Of a DNA stretch of 64,000 nucleotides, positions 49,507-61,159 are shown in pieces. How positions within the stretch are numbered: the first letter of the stretch is position 1; every line of letters begins with the position of its first letter. Under the pieces are notes generated by a model, which was given only the letters and a program-made list of their open reading frames with translations, searched no databases and had not been told where the DNA came from. This DNA is from Lonicera japonica (taxonomy: Eukaryota > Streptophyta > Magnoliopsida > Dipsacales > Caprifoliaceae): NCBI GenBank assembly GCA_021464415.1, contig JAKCWG010000953.1:372001-436000 (forward strand), given 5' to 3'. The position numbers were made by a program, and so were the translations under genes.

Positions 49507-50600
49507 TCGCTTTTTCCATCGAATAGAATTATTTTCAATGAAGAAATTTTTTCATGGAAAATAAGGAAAGATGGAGAGGACCTCATTAAATTTCTCATTC
49601 CATCTTTTAACTTTTGATACAAGTAATTGTTTTTCCAATCATTTTCCAAGCCTTAATGATGGTTCTAGTTTTAGAAGTAAATTAAGAATAGATTCTTTTG
49701 GCATGCCTTTTAGCATGGGATTTAGATATTTGAAGTGTTGTTTGTTTGATGTTAAAGGTTTTGAGTTGTCTAATTTAGGTGTTGGTAAACTTTGTTAATT
49801 TGTCCAGTTTCTTAGCTTATTCGAGTGTCGCTGCAAATCTATATCATTGATCTCTCCTAATTTTAGGGGTTATATATTATTTGATTCTTATTCCGCTCCT
49901 TTAGCGTCCAAGAATTCGTCAGATGTTTTCTCCTTAAAAAAATAAAATAAACAAATTGATTGCACTTGCAGTCCCTTTTGGATTAACCTAGAGGGAGATT
50001 CGAAGAACAATACCTTTATTTTCTGGAAAGATGAATCAATTTATTCTGCAACCTCGAGCATTTTAAGTTTTTTAAGCAACTTGGAATAGTATACTATAAG
50101 GGGTGATAAAAATAGATTCAAATGCTTACACGTAACTCTTTTCTCACTTTCGCAATTATGTTCATTTTTCTCTTTTATTTTTTACAATTGGTAAATCATT
50201 GTTTATGCATCAGCCAGCTTTTTCCATTTCGAGTATTCAAGAATAAGTTACAGCGATTTAGGACATGTTAGATAATAATCTTTAGGGGCCAATATTTATA
50301 CTTGGTTTTCTGGCTATAAAGTATATTGTTAAGGGGGATACGGGTCTGAGGTTTACAAAGCGATAGGTGAAGGGCAAGGGAATAAGCTATGATTCTCTGA
50401 GCAGTACTGCTAAGCTTTTGTACGATGAATTTGTTCGGTCAAATATAGTATGTCCGCTGAATTCTCTGAAGAAAAGATTATACTAACATGTATATGAGTA
50501 TATATGTTTTGTCGAGATTTCTACTTGGTCTTGTATTGTTTCTCATCTTCGTGTTTGGTTGAAGTTTCCTATTTATTCTGGATTTTTTCGTTTAGCTGAA
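48376..50600. other. Intergenic stretch between the LINE and the Bet1-like gene
   Basis: AT-rich. A 35-T run at 49466-49500 is the only clear feature. The missing first exon of the Bet1-like gene should lie here or further upstream, but no short ATG exon ending AG|GT in a fitting frame was identified. Confidence 0.45.
49466..49500. repeat. Poly(T) run, 35 T
   Basis: Uninterrupted; may be the reversed tail of a lost retroposon. Confidence 0.8.
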
Positions 50601-50627
50601 ATTGTTATTAATTTTTCTCTTTTGCAG

Positions 50628-50784
50628 GGAGCATCGTTCGTCTAGATTTGCTCTCTTCGATGGCCTTGATGGCATTGAAGAGGGTGGTCTTAGGGCCTCG
50701 TCTTCTTACTCTCATGATATTGACGAGCATGACAATGAGAAAGGCATGGATGGCTTGCAAGATAGAGTTGTCTTCTTAAAGAGA
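50628..50784 (+). CDS. Bet1-like exon 2
   Basis: Acceptor TTTTGCAG, donor AAGAGA|GTTAGT. 157 nt; the first base completes an Arg codon from the missing exon 1. All residues match the family well. Confidence 0.85.
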
Positions 50785-52269
50785 GTTAGTTTCTTCATAG
50801 AATTTGTTGTTTTCCCTTTTCAATTCATATTTACAACTTGGACCATGGTTCATTTTCTGCAGTTCTGCTGGCTTCTTGAATAATGGAATATTTTCGATGA
50901 TTGATAAAAATATATAACCACCCCAACCAGATTAATAATGCTTTCACCTGTATTTGCTTTCAATCTTAAACACATGTAGCTTTTTGATTGCACATATTTT
51001 ATATGGAGAATATCAAAATTCATCATTTGGAAAAACCAAGCTATAATGGAAATTGATTCCTCCGTGTTGTGCATTCAAACCCTACTAAATATGGAAAATG
51101 TCGAATCTTTAGCATTTTCCATGGAAAATACACCTCCCCCTAATTTATGCGTAACATTTCTAGTTGGCATTACCATAATTAAGAACAAAAGATATGGCAT
51201 TGGTTTATACTGGGTCAAATTTCAAAGGAGTTAGCTACTTTGCTTCCAAAATCAACTAGAATGGTGGAAAACAGTATTTCCCAAGTAATTGCATTCTTTT
51301 CTGGGTAAATTAATCAACGTACCCTTGGAAAAATCAAAGCCGCAGCATTATTTTTTCCTTCAACTATTTGAACTTTTTAGCATAACTAGCTCTTGTGCAC
51401 GTGTGTTGCACGTGATTTTAGTGTTTGACAAAATTTATTAGTCTTAATAATAAATATGTAAAAAGAATTGGTTAATGAAGTAAAAAAACAAAAAGTTCTA
51501 TCCAAAGCAAAAGCTTGATAAATATATAACAAAGAAACCAAAAACAATAATATCAAGTGTAGAAGGTAATTTAAATTGTAAGAAAATGGTATCATCAATT
51601 AGGTGTACTAAAATTATTGCGCCAAATTTCCGCGGGTGGCCAAACATAAACTTGTATTGAAGTATATTATATAGTTAGTACATTTATTATTAGTTTAATT
51701 AATTGTATTTTTGGTTTATCCAATAGATAAGAAAATTAATTAAATTTAAAGTGTACGCAACCAGTAATAATAAAAGGCACTACCAATAAAAGCACTATTG
51801 TCGACCATTAATCAATAAAAAAAACACTAACCAATAAAATAGTAAAAAAAAATCATTTACGCAAAGAGAGAACTATTGTTGACCATAAAAATAAAAATAA
51901 AAACACTAACCAATATCCACTGTTTTATTGAACTATTGTTTCATGAAATATGATTTGTTTATAATAATAATAATAATAATAAAATGAACTAAGAGAGAGA
52001 ACGAACTGTGTATATCTCGAGAAGCTGGTAATATGTCTTGTGTTTTTTGATATAGCTTCTGTGTCTATATATAAGTTTGCGAAATTGTAGTTGAAATAAA
52101 TTAGGATGTATTGTAAGAGATGTAATAGCATTGGAAGAGTAGAGAAACTAAAATAAGTACAATTTAAACCAAATTAATATGATATCATCATGAATTTGAT
52201 TTTGAGTAGAAGATTTTAATTCTATTTTGAGTTGAATAAAAGGAGTAAAAGACATAATTTTGTTTTAAT

Positions 52270-52730
52270 TTTTTTTAATTTTATTTTGTGTAGTAAAACG
52301 TGATTTTCATTAGTAGAATAATTTGATACGTAGTTTTCATTAGTAGAGTAATTTGATACTATAGCGAAATTCATTTTGAGTAGAAGACATAAAATACATA
52401 ATTTTTTTCATTAGTAGAGTAGTTTGATACTATTATGAATTTCATTTTGAGTAAAAGATAGAAAATACATAATTTTACTTTGAGTAGAAGACATAAAATA
52501 CGTAATTTTTTGTATTAGTAGAGTAATTTGATACTACTGTGAATTTCATTTTGAGTAAAAGACATAAAATACATTATTTTATTTTGAGTAGTACAACGTG
52601 ATTTTCATTGGTAGAATAATTTCATATGTGATTTTCATTAGTAAAATAATTTGATACTATTGCAAATTTCATTTAGAATAGAAGACATAAAGTACATAAT
52701 TTTATTTTTAGTACAACCTAATTTTCATTT
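52270..52730 (+). repeat. Imperfect tandem repeats of about 90-100 bp
   Basis: Blocks with TTTTCATTAGTAGA, TAATTTGATACTA and TTTCATTTTGAGTA, GACATAAAATACATAATTTT recur about five times inside the Helitron-like element. Confidence 0.75.
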
Positions 52731-53577
52731 TAAGTCGGAGATTTTAATTTTAGAATAAAAGGGTATATTTGTCTATACAAAAATATGGAAAAACACTTAA
52801 GGTTATTCGTGTTTTTATATATACACTACAAGAAAAAGGGCCTCTTGTGACAGGTAAAAAACCGTCACAAAAACACATTTGTGACGGCTTTGCGACGGTT
52901 TTTGAAGTGTTACAAGTTAGGTGGATCTCAAAAACTCGGTGACGGCAAAATTCTGTGACAAATACTTTTTGTGACGGATTTGTGACGGATTTGCCGGTGT
53001 TACAAAAAACCTATCATTTTTGCTAATTTATTGTCACAGTTTATTTGTGATGGCTTCAAGCGTTACTTATATTGTTATTGTGACGACAATTGCCGTCACA
53101 AATATGTAACTTTGCCAGTCGCAAATAGTGTATTTCTGACGGCTTGATCTCGTTACAAATAAACATATATCTTATTTATAACAACTTATATTAGCCGTCA
53201 CAAAAAGTACTCAGCAACGTCACAACACTACTGCCTAGTCGGATTGATATTTGAAATTTGTTTTTATTAAGATTTCAGTTCCATCAAACCAATTAAACAC
53301 CAAAAAAAAAAAAAAAAACAAACTAGATAACATCAACTAAATAATTTTCTTCACATAGATTAAACCAAACCAAAATACAATATTCAAAAGTATTATCCAC
53401 CACATATTGTTCAATATCAATCCAAAATTTTAAAATGGTGCTTACAACATAGTCTAAGCAACCAAAACCATTGTTTATAACATGTAAACTCTTTTCCAAA
53501 AAGAAGCCCATTGTAGTAGTCTTGCTTGCACAACTTTCATTTCCTTTCATTCAGATCCTGACACATAAAAAAAAAAA

Positions 53578-53808
53578 TTAGATATTAGGCATTAAATAGC
53601 TTAAAGTAAAATTTACAATGTCTACATGCTCTTTCACAATCTCCCATGTAAGTTGGTAACGGTTGACACACTTTTTACATGGACAAAATATTGGGGAGTC
53701 AAATTGTTTCATAGCATAAGCAAATTTGAAAAACTTCTCAACCCCATCCGTATATTCTATTGATAACTTATTGATTAGTTCAATCCAACTTTTATCCAGA
53801 GATATTTA
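53578..53808 (-). pseudogene. CACTA TNPD fragment (transposase-associated domain)
   Basis: A 76-codon frame with LDKSWIELINKLSIEYTDGV, KFFKFAYAM and FCPCKKCVN, the pattern of the N-terminal zinc-binding domain (PF13963 type) of CACTA transposases. Stops on both sides and no further transposase sequence. Confidence 0.75.
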
Positions 53809-55460
53809 ACCTAATGAAATATCAAGCACAAAATATAGCATCATTAACAAGCACAAAAAAAGGAGGATTAAACTATATATGCATCTTCATAATAGGGATA
53901 TAGTTCTAACTAAAAATTTATTTGACCAACTTAAAGACCAAACTCAATACACAATTATAATTATAGAGTTCAAATGCACTCCTAAAAAAATAGCGTATAA
54001 AGAGCATTCCTAAAAATAGTCCAAGTATATCATTCCTATAAAATTGGTGCAAGTGCCAACTTAAAATCCAATGAATTTTTAACAAAATCCAAAAACCATA
54101 TATGTTGTTAGTTTAACTCTATGCAGCACTGCATCACCATAGCACCATAGCAGTGCAAGCACAAAATGATGAAACAGTACTTAGGCATTTAAACTATAAT
54201 AATATGGTAATACCTATCCAATTTAAAAACTATAACTACACCTAATCGCAATTTCAAAATACATGGGCATTTAAATTATTTACGCAACTTCACATTTTTC
54301 ATTTAAACAAACATCAATCTCTTGGCTTATAAGGAAAGCTCATGAAACTAATATGTAGAATGAATTTGCAACCATGCCAATAATTCAAAAAACAAACTAA
54401 TTAAATACGTAGAGGGTTTAGAAGAATAAATAAATACCTAACAACTTGCAGTTGCTTTTGTGTGTACGTGCTCTACGACATCGTCGGTGGTGCAGCCTTA
54501 TCGTGGAATTTGTACGGGCACAAAGCAAGCCTAATTTCGCTACAAAACCTACAGGAATAAGATAAATCTATGAACCATAAGCTAAAATTGAAGTAGTGCA
54601 AGTGCTGTATGAGCTGGTAATCGTCAGGAGCAAAAATTGCCAAAACTTATTTCACCAATTATGTCTAATATAGAATTATAGAGTTTAAATGCAATCCTAA
54701 AACTAGTGTATAAAGTGCAATCCTAAAAACAGTGCAAGTGCAGCAGTCCTATAAAAACAGTGGAAGTGCCAACTTAAAATTCAATCAGTTTTTAACAAAA
54801 TCTAGAAATGTGCAATAGTCCCCAAATTCAGTCCTAAAGCAGTCCCTAAATTCAGTCCTAAAATAGTCCATTTGCTACTTGCTTAGTCCTAAAACTAAAA
54901 CTGATATAATGAACTGAAATACAGTAATCTGATATGAAACAATCTGAAATCAAAGCAATCTGAAACTGATATGCTTTCATTCATCATGCTATCATTAAAT
55001 TGCGAAATGAATAAATTATGAAATCAATTACACTGTATTAATAAAAAAAAAAAAAATTAAACATCAATTGCACTACTTTTTTTATTTATTAATTTTTTTC
55101 CTAATGTGATTAAGTTCAAAAATCAAAATCATTTTTTTGTTCTCCTTTGTTTACTTAAGCAATTAATAGCGAAGAAGAGGATAATAATTAAGTCCCTAGA
55201 GCATTTGTATCGTCTTTACATATCTATCTCGTGTTAAAACAAGAATATTTATACTAAATTTGATACACTTAAATCCTAAGTATCAAGTATGTGAGGCTAT
55301 CCACCGGCAGCAAATGCTCTATAGTATAATTTTAATACGTATTACTCTATTACAAGTAGAGTATATGGGAACTGAAGAATAAACATATGATAAAATCAAA
55401 TGTTTTTAATTTTCAACATTAGAAAAGGAATGTAATTGTCATATGGTAGTTAAAATGGAT
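53809..55460. other. CACTA interior, non-coding, with an internal duplication
   Basis: 53960-54090 and 54680-54805 are diverged copies of one block (around AAGTGCCAACTTAAAAT and TTTTTAACAAAATC). No gene recognised. Confidence 0.55.
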
Positions 55461-55470
55461 GCACCAGTAC

Positions 55471-55635
55471 CAGAGGCAGACCAAGGGGGACAGGGTGGGC
55501 TTCAGCCTGGGGGGAAATTTTGAAAAAATCCATTAGCACTTGTAAAAAAAAAATAAAAAAATAAAAAAATTAGTATGAGCCCACTCCTTTGCTAGATTTT
55601 AGCCACCCCTCGTAAAATTCCTAAGTCCGCCCCTG
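55471..55635. mobile_element. hAT-like MITE, 165 bp, perfect 8-bp target duplication
   Basis: Starts CAGAGGCAGACCAAGG and, reversed, CAGGGGCGGACTTAGG; flanked by ACCAGTAC at 55463-55470 and 55636-55643. Inserted into the CACTA element. Confidence 0.88.
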
Positions 55636-55643
55636 ACCAGTAC

Positions 55644-57380
55644 TGATTGAGTGGTGAAAAATCAAGAAATGACAATGGACACTACTTTTCCATATAATTC
55701 AAAGAAGAGGAGCATCAATTAAAGAGACGGAGCCAGTCAAAAGTTCTAAACTAAACATTCTCATGCTATCATTAAAAGCAATGCTATATCTGTGCAAGTA
55801 CAAACATAAAATAAAAACTTTGCAAATTGCCAAAATTAAAATCCAATGCAATGCTCTTATTTAATTCTTTTTTCTTTGCTTCAGTTAACATTGGTGTCTC
55901 TCCTTAGTCCTTACTAATATCAAACATTGTTTAGTTCAATGACATAGAGAGAGATATAAATTGACATCTAATCGACTGAATGAATAGGACAATAGAAAGC
56001 TTATAATCACACTCAGACTCGTTAATAATTGTTGATATGCTTCATCGATGGAATAGGAAAAGAAAAGGGAATTATTGAACTTCTTGACATACTAGCACTC
56101 GATAGCTCAAAATGATTGCATAAAATGTCTTTAATATATATGTGAAAATTTATAAAATGAATCAACATATATACATGTGTATATATATATGTATTAGCTA
56201 GTCCCGTGACTATATATGTGTAAATACACTAAATGAATCGACACACGTACGCGCACACACATATATATTAGCCAATCTTCTATGTGAATGATCCTTAGTA
56301 CTTTTATCTTGACAGTGAGAAATTAAACATTAGAGGCATACATGTTGTGCCTATATATGCTGGTATATATATATATAGGATAGACAAGTGTAGGACCGCC
56401 CTACGATGGACAATCATACAGGCCCTAATTATACTTAAAGTTTTTATATAACAGCCTCATATTTTAAGTACTAGAAGAAAATAAGAGCCAAGATGTATTA
56501 TATATTTTCCCGTAATAATTAAGAAGCACCAGAAATGCAACTTTGACACTTGAGTCTTTATAATTCGGGATCAGCTCTATACACGTATTATTATTCGTTC
56601 ATGCATAAAAAAAAGCAGGTAACAAACCCATAATATTTGTAGTTGTGTTCTGAGAGTAAAAAGGAAAGAATATAAATAGTGGACACAGAGAGAGTGGATC
56701 TATTGTAGCAGTAGTAGTACATGTGTGTTATATTTGCTCTCTTTTGCCTTTTATTTTTATTTAAGAGTTAATAAACTTCAATAAAGTAAAATTACCATGA
56801 GGTAAATTAGAAGTCTTTAATTTTCCGGATACTCATGACAGAGGAAAAGAAGCAGCATCTTAGTGTTGAAACTTTGAAATTAGAATACCATCCAAACAAA
56901 ATCAACATAATCAAAAAAAAAAAAAGGGAGAGGAAAACTTAGGTTAAAACTTTAAATTTTATAGTTATGGTTTATTTTGAGCTAAAATGAAATAAATCAC
57001 TTCGACTGTATAAAGCATATACTTGGTTATCGGGTTCACAAATATATACTAAAATAATTTCTTAGGCAAAATAAGTCTAACATGCATGCCTCTACCGGTT
57101 AATCACCCTCAACCTTTAAGAAAGCATAGCTGAAGATTATCAAAAACTTATTGTTAACATTCAAAATGATTGATGGCCCCAACTATTTTATAAATGAGTA
57201 TCTCGAATCAATCCAAACAAAATACTTCAATCTAAGAATTTATAGATATGAGATAACTAGATAACCATTAAATAAACTATAATTTTGAATTCAAGATGTG
57301 ATCGATTAATCTTGCAAGAATTAGTTATAATTTAACCAAATCAAATGTGCATTTTAGGTATAAATATATATACATATATT
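55644..57380. other. CACTA interior, AT-rich, nothing recognised
   Basis: Contains (AT)n runs near 56180 and 56365-56378; no gene or family recognised. Confidence 0.45.
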
Positions 57381-57412
<32 letters not shown>

Positions 57413-57422
57413 GATAGAGAGA
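57381..57422. repeat. (GA)n / (GATA)n microsatellite
   Basis: GA repeats passing into GATAGA repeats, directly before a G-rich island (57423-57735). Confidence 0.85.
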
Positions 57423-57735
57423 AGGGGCCTTACTTGGAAGTGGGTTTCTCTGGTTAGGGTTAGGGTTTTGGAGGTAGAGCCTCATCGACGGCAGTGGTGG
57501 TTGTGGGAGACGGCGGTGGTGATGGTTGTGAGCAACGGCAGTGGTGAACAACGGTGGAGTAGACTAGGGTTTCGAGGTGGATAAGAAGTGTGGTGATAGT
57601 GGTTACGATTGAAAGGAGATGATTATGGTGATTGGCGATGGAGATGAAGAGGGGTACGGTTTTGAGCGGGAGGATCGAGGGTTCTGAGTGGGAGAGAAAA
57701 GGGAGTTTATGCGGGCGAAGTTTTGGAGGAAGAAA
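57423..57735. promoter_or_regulatory. G-rich island inside the second CACTA element
   Basis: GGT/GGC-rich with GACGGCGGTGG-type stretches, the only GC-rich part of this CACTA. It resembles the island at 35233-35460 in the first CACTA and may be a remnant of a promoter or untranslated exon. Frames over it are not convincing proteins. Confidence 0.35.
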
Positions 57736-57984
57736 CAAATATGGGATTTCTCAAATAAGTTAACTAGAAATTAGGTAGAAGGGTTTATTATACATTGATT
57801 TTTACTAAAAATTTAATAAATAATATATTTTTGAATGAAGGGCCTATTTTTAATTAGTAATTAGTGTAAGAGGCTTATTTTGTTTTATATTTTAAACGAA
57901 TGTATTTGAATAAATTTAAATATCATTTAATTAATAAAAACATGTTATATATTACCTAAATTACCCCCTCTTTATGAAATTTGC

Positions 57985-58205
57985 ACAAAAAATATGAATA
58001 TTGCAGTGAAATATGGACTGTAATATGAACTTTGCACTAGAAATATGGACTGCAAAGTTCACATTGCAGTAAAATATGGACTGCAATATGAACTTTGCAC
58101 CAAAAATATGGACTGCAAAGTTCATATTGCAGTAAAATATGGACTGCAAAGTTCATATTGCAGTGAAATATAAACTGTAAAGTTCATATTGCAATCCATA
58201 TTTTA
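57985..58205. repeat. Short tandem/inverted repeat array (TGCAAAGTTCATATTGCAGT type)
   Basis: ATATGGACTGCAAAGTTC, ATATTGCAGTAAA and the inverted ATATGAACTTTGCA alternate about seven times, units of roughly 31-33 bp. Confidence 0.8.
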
Positions 58206-58427
58206 ATGCATATTGGTATTTTTTTAGTTTATTTTAAGGGTTGGGATATCATTTTATAATGAAAAAAAAAAGACACATGTCATATTATCGATAAAATAAA
58301 AAATAGGCCCTTTATTTAAAAAATAATTATTCATTGGCTTTAGTGTGAAAATCTTTCTCTAATAAGCCCTTTTTTTTAATTGCCCCATAAGTTAATTCCT
58401 TTTTTTCCTTTTTTTAATAATAATTTT

Positions 58428-59387
58428 TTGTTTTAATGTTTAACAAAGATAATTAATTAAGTTAATTAATAAATATGTATATACTAAAAATTTAATAATT
58501 AGTATGAAATAAAAATAATCATAAATAAATAAAAATATAATATCAAGTATAAAATATAATTAATAATTATAAGAAAATCATAAAATCAATCAACTATAAA
58601 AAAATGTTATAAATACATGATAAAAAATTATCAGATATATAAAAGCGTAATATATTTTAATAAATTTTTAGAATTGGTAAATAGTTAATTCTATTAAACG
58701 TATGTGAATTATTATATACAGTTAATTTTACAAAATAATATAACACTCATATAAATAATAAATTGTATAACGTGATGATGTATAAGTTAAAATTAAATAA
58801 CTTTGTAATTTTAATATGATCTACTAAATATACATACTTTTGATGTGAGTTTTGGAGAACACCTAATTCAACACAAACTCTAACTTGTATAATTATTTTA
58901 TCCAAATAAAGTAAAGTTTAAATTTATTTAAAATACTAATACTGATATAAAAATATAAAGAGTTATACATTTATATTATTTTATTTAATGTAAATCTTAA
59001 AATTTTTGTTTAATTATTTTCACCAAATAAAGTTTTTGTAATTTTAATATGGTTTACTAAATATACATACTTTTGCGATAAGTTTTGAAAAACACCTAAT
59101 TCAACATAAACATAAACACAAACACTAACTTATATAGTTATTTTAGCCGAATAAAGTAGAGTTTAAATTTATTTAAAATACTAATACTGATATAAAAGTA
59201 TATGGAGTTATACACTTATATTGTTTTATTTAATGTAAATCTTAAAAATTTTATTTAATTATTTTAACGAAATAAAGTTACTGTAAATCTTAAAATCTTT
59301 TGTTTATTATATATTAAGGGGCATATTTGTCTTCACAAAAAATAAAAAAAATATTTAAGTTATTTGTACTTTTATATATAGTATAGA
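58428..59387 (-). mobile_element. Second Helitron-like fragment inside the CACTA element
   Basis: A canonical 5' end on the minus strand, A|TCTATACTATATATAAAAG (59387 leftward). The left part near 58428 resembles the sequence just inside the 3' end at 51386 but lacks the hairpin and CTAG, so the 3' end is missing or diverged. Contains a diverged tandem duplication of about 230 bp (about 58805-59035 and 59036-59265). Confidence 0.45.
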
Positions 59388-59816
59388 TTATTCAAAATAA
59401 TAGTATTGTTGCTTAATAATATATATTTTTTGTAGCAGCATACTAAGCCACGACAAATGATATTATTTGTCATGGTTTTATGTTTAGCCGTCACAAATAA
59501 CATCTTATTCGTAACGGGACTGTATCTAGCCGTGACAAATAATTTTATTTGTGACGGGATCAAAATCCGTGACAAATAAATGCCTTTAGTAACGGTTTTC
59601 AAGCCGTTACTAAAATATTCGTCACAAAATGCCTTTTTTCTTGTAGTGATAATATTAATAAATAAATATAGATATAGATAGACGTGTCACTACTATGTTC
59701 ATGTATGATGCAAGTACTTAAAAAATAATTTTTGCATCTATACTAAAAAAATAACATAATTTTGTAATTTAATGGATATGGATTATCTTTCTAAACTGGA
59801 CCATTACAGATTCTTA

Positions 59817-60076
59817 CTAGATTTTTGCACACATGTGATGCGTGTGCAATGTAGATGTAGGTGATTTAAAGAAACAAAAGTGAAGAAAGTAGTAGGTGGC
59901 CCAACGGTTGAGGGCCCTATATAGCACTTACAAGTGCAAGGGTTTAAACCCCACTACTTAAACTAATAATAAAACCTTTTTGTGAAATTAAAGCACGAAG
60001 GGGAAAAATGGGAAGATTAAATACTTGACACGGTTTCAAGGCCAATGTAATGGCTTAGGCTTTATATAATAGTAGA
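59817..60076 (-). mobile_element. Complete non-autonomous Helitron, 260 bp
   Basis: On the minus strand the 5' end is TCTACTATTATATAAAGCC (from 60076) and the 3' end is a hairpin (GCACAC..GTGTGC) followed by CTAG (59820-59817). It is inserted between A (60077 complement) and T (59816 complement), the Helitron target. It ends 77 bp before Bet1-like exon 3. Confidence 0.75.
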
Positions 60077-60153
60077 TTTATTGACATTTTTATATTACAA
60101 GTCTAGAAAAAAGAAACAAAATAAAGGAGCAACTTATCTTTATTTTTTGGCAG

Positions 60154-60212
60154 TTGACGGGAGATATACACGAGGAGGTGGAGAATCATATAACTGTATG
60201 CTGGACCGAATG
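60154..60212 (+). pseudogene. Bet1-like exon 3 with 2-bp insertion
   Basis: Acceptor TTTTTGGCAG, donor ATG|GTATGT. 59 nt instead of the expected 57. The extra AT lies in CATATAAC (about 60188-60191). Confidence 0.8.
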
Positions 60213-60242
60213 GTATGTGGTTTCAGTTGAATATAATACTAC

Positions 60243-60427
60243 TACCTCCATCCCAAATTAAGAGTCTTGTTTGATAAAGTATTTTCGGCATGATCAAAAG
60301 TCAAGAACATAACTTATTTAATATCATGAGAATTGCTCCATCGATCATGTCCTAAAAAGGAAACTAAACTCTTAATATGGGACGTTCAGAAAGAAACAAC
60401 ATGCTCTTAATTTAGGACGGAGGCAGT
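60243..60427. mobile_element. Stowaway-like MITE
   Basis: Starts near TACCTCCATCCCAAATTAAG and ends TTAATTTAGGACGGAGGCAG, in the short intron between Bet1-like exons 3 and 4. The end bases are approximate. Confidence 0.65.
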
Positions 60428-60487
60428 GCTTGTTATCTAAGTGGGAAAAAGGTTTTATTTTTTATGATGTTTTTGTTGTACACTCAG

Positions 60488-60547
60488 GGAAATGAAATGG
60501 ATGCATCAAGGGGGATCATGTCAGGGACCATGGATCGGTTCAAGATG
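60488..60547 (+). CDS. Bet1-like exon 4
   Basis: Acceptor ACACTCAG, donor ATG|GTAAGT, 60 nt. The conserved reading is frame 0 (GNEMDASRG, SGTMDRFKM); the frame set by exon 3 is also open. Confidence 0.85.
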
Positions 60548-60658
60548 GTAAGTAAACTAGAACTAGCTTTACTCTCTCATCGTTCTTGTCAGTTTTTTAT
60601 TCCTATATATTAGCCTATCTACTTGTCATTGATTATGAGTTCCGTATTACTTTTTTAG

Positions 60659-60758
60659 GTATTTGAGAAGAAATCAACTCGGAGAATGTGTTCTTGCAAG
60701 ATATTTTGTGGTTTCTTTCTTTCCCATATACTATTTGATCAGGTACAAAATCTGCTAA
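60659..60758 (+). pseudogene. Bet1-like exon 5 with frameshift, membrane anchor
   Basis: Acceptor TTTTTTAG. VFEKKSTRRM in frame 0, then the hydrophobic tail in the frame two bases later, ending TAA 60756-60758. The sequence around ATGTGTTC appears shortened relative to the family. Confidence 0.75.
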
Positions 60759-61158
60759 ATAAGTTTTATTCTTGAGCATTGATTATATTAAAATTAGTGG
60801 TTCCTTAAAAGTGCAAAAGTGAATTAGGTGCTCTTAATTTTGGACAGATGGAATATTTGCTATTTTTTTACTGTAATACTATGCATGATATTTAGTGATA
60901 ATGAGTACATTCACCAATGAGTACTCACAATCGGAATGTCATTGTTTTATGTCAAATATCCTTCTAAAGGACTTGTCTTTTGATGACCATAACAAATCAT
61001 TGCATCATAAAGATTAAATTTTCTGTTGGTTCTAATTAACCCATTTTTTGCCGGGTACTAATGTATTTCATGTACGGTTGAAGTAGATACCAAGTACGCC
61101 TGTTAAAATGTTGATTACATGATAGATTTTGGAACATATACAAAACTACAATATGCTT
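60759..61158. other. Spacer after the Bet1-like gene
   Basis: AT-rich. A stretch at 60780-60850 (TAAAATTAGTGGTTCCTTAA, then CTCTTAATTTTGGACAGATG) looks like half of a Stowaway-type MITE. Nothing else recognised. Confidence 0.4.
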
Positions 61159-61159
61159 G

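Larger units (their letters stand above)
52824..59648. mobile_element. CACTA (En/Spm) element, 6825 bp, target duplication ATA
   Basis: The left end CACTACAAGAAAAAGGGC and the right end, reversed, CACTACAAGAAAAAAGGC form the terminal repeat, flanked by ATA (52821-52823 and 59649-59651). Subterminal GTGACGG/CCGTCAC motifs are clustered at both ends (52855-53230, 59450-59630). It carries a short transposase-associated domain remnant but no intact transposase, so it is non-autonomous. It fills most of the intron between Bet1-like exons 2 and 3. Confidence 0.92.
51386..59672 (-). mobile_element. Helitron-like element split by a CACTA insertion
   Basis: On the minus strand the 3' end is a hairpin (GTGCA-ACACACG-TGCAC) followed by CTAG and then host T (CTAG at 51389-51386). 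The 5' end reads A|TCTATATTTATTTATTAA, joining 59672 leftward with 52823 across the CACTA insertion. Without the CACTA the element is about 1.46 kb and encodes nothing. The 5' end is less certain than the 3' end. Confidence 0.5.
50628..60758 (+). pseudogene. Bet1/BET11-type SNARE gene, exons 2-5, with paired frameshifts
   Basis: Exons 50628-50784, 60154-60212, 60488-60547 and from 60659. Exon 2 encodes REHRSSRFALFDGLDGIEEG, IDEHDNEKGMDGLQDRV, the plant Bet1-like (BS14) N-terminus and first part of the Qc-SNARE helix. Exon 3 starts LTGDIHEEVENH, then carries an extra AT pair where NCMLDRM is expected. Exon 4 encodes, in the ancestral frame, GNEMDASRGIMSGTMDRFKM. Exon 5 starts VFEKKSTRRM in that frame but then shifts, so the membrane anchor (YFVVSFFPIYYLIR) is in the frame produced by the exon 3 insertion. 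Translated as it stands, the frame is open to TAA 60756-60758 with about 38 foreign residues in place of the second half of the SNARE helix. Such proteins act in ER-Golgi vesicle fusion. Exon 1 (about 5 codons) is not found. Confidence 0.82.

Noticed and set aside
57345..57738. Possible captured exon (Gly/Val/Trp-rich on plus, His/Thr-rich on minus)
   Set aside because: Trinucleotide-biased sequence in all frames, no domain, next to a GA microsatellite.
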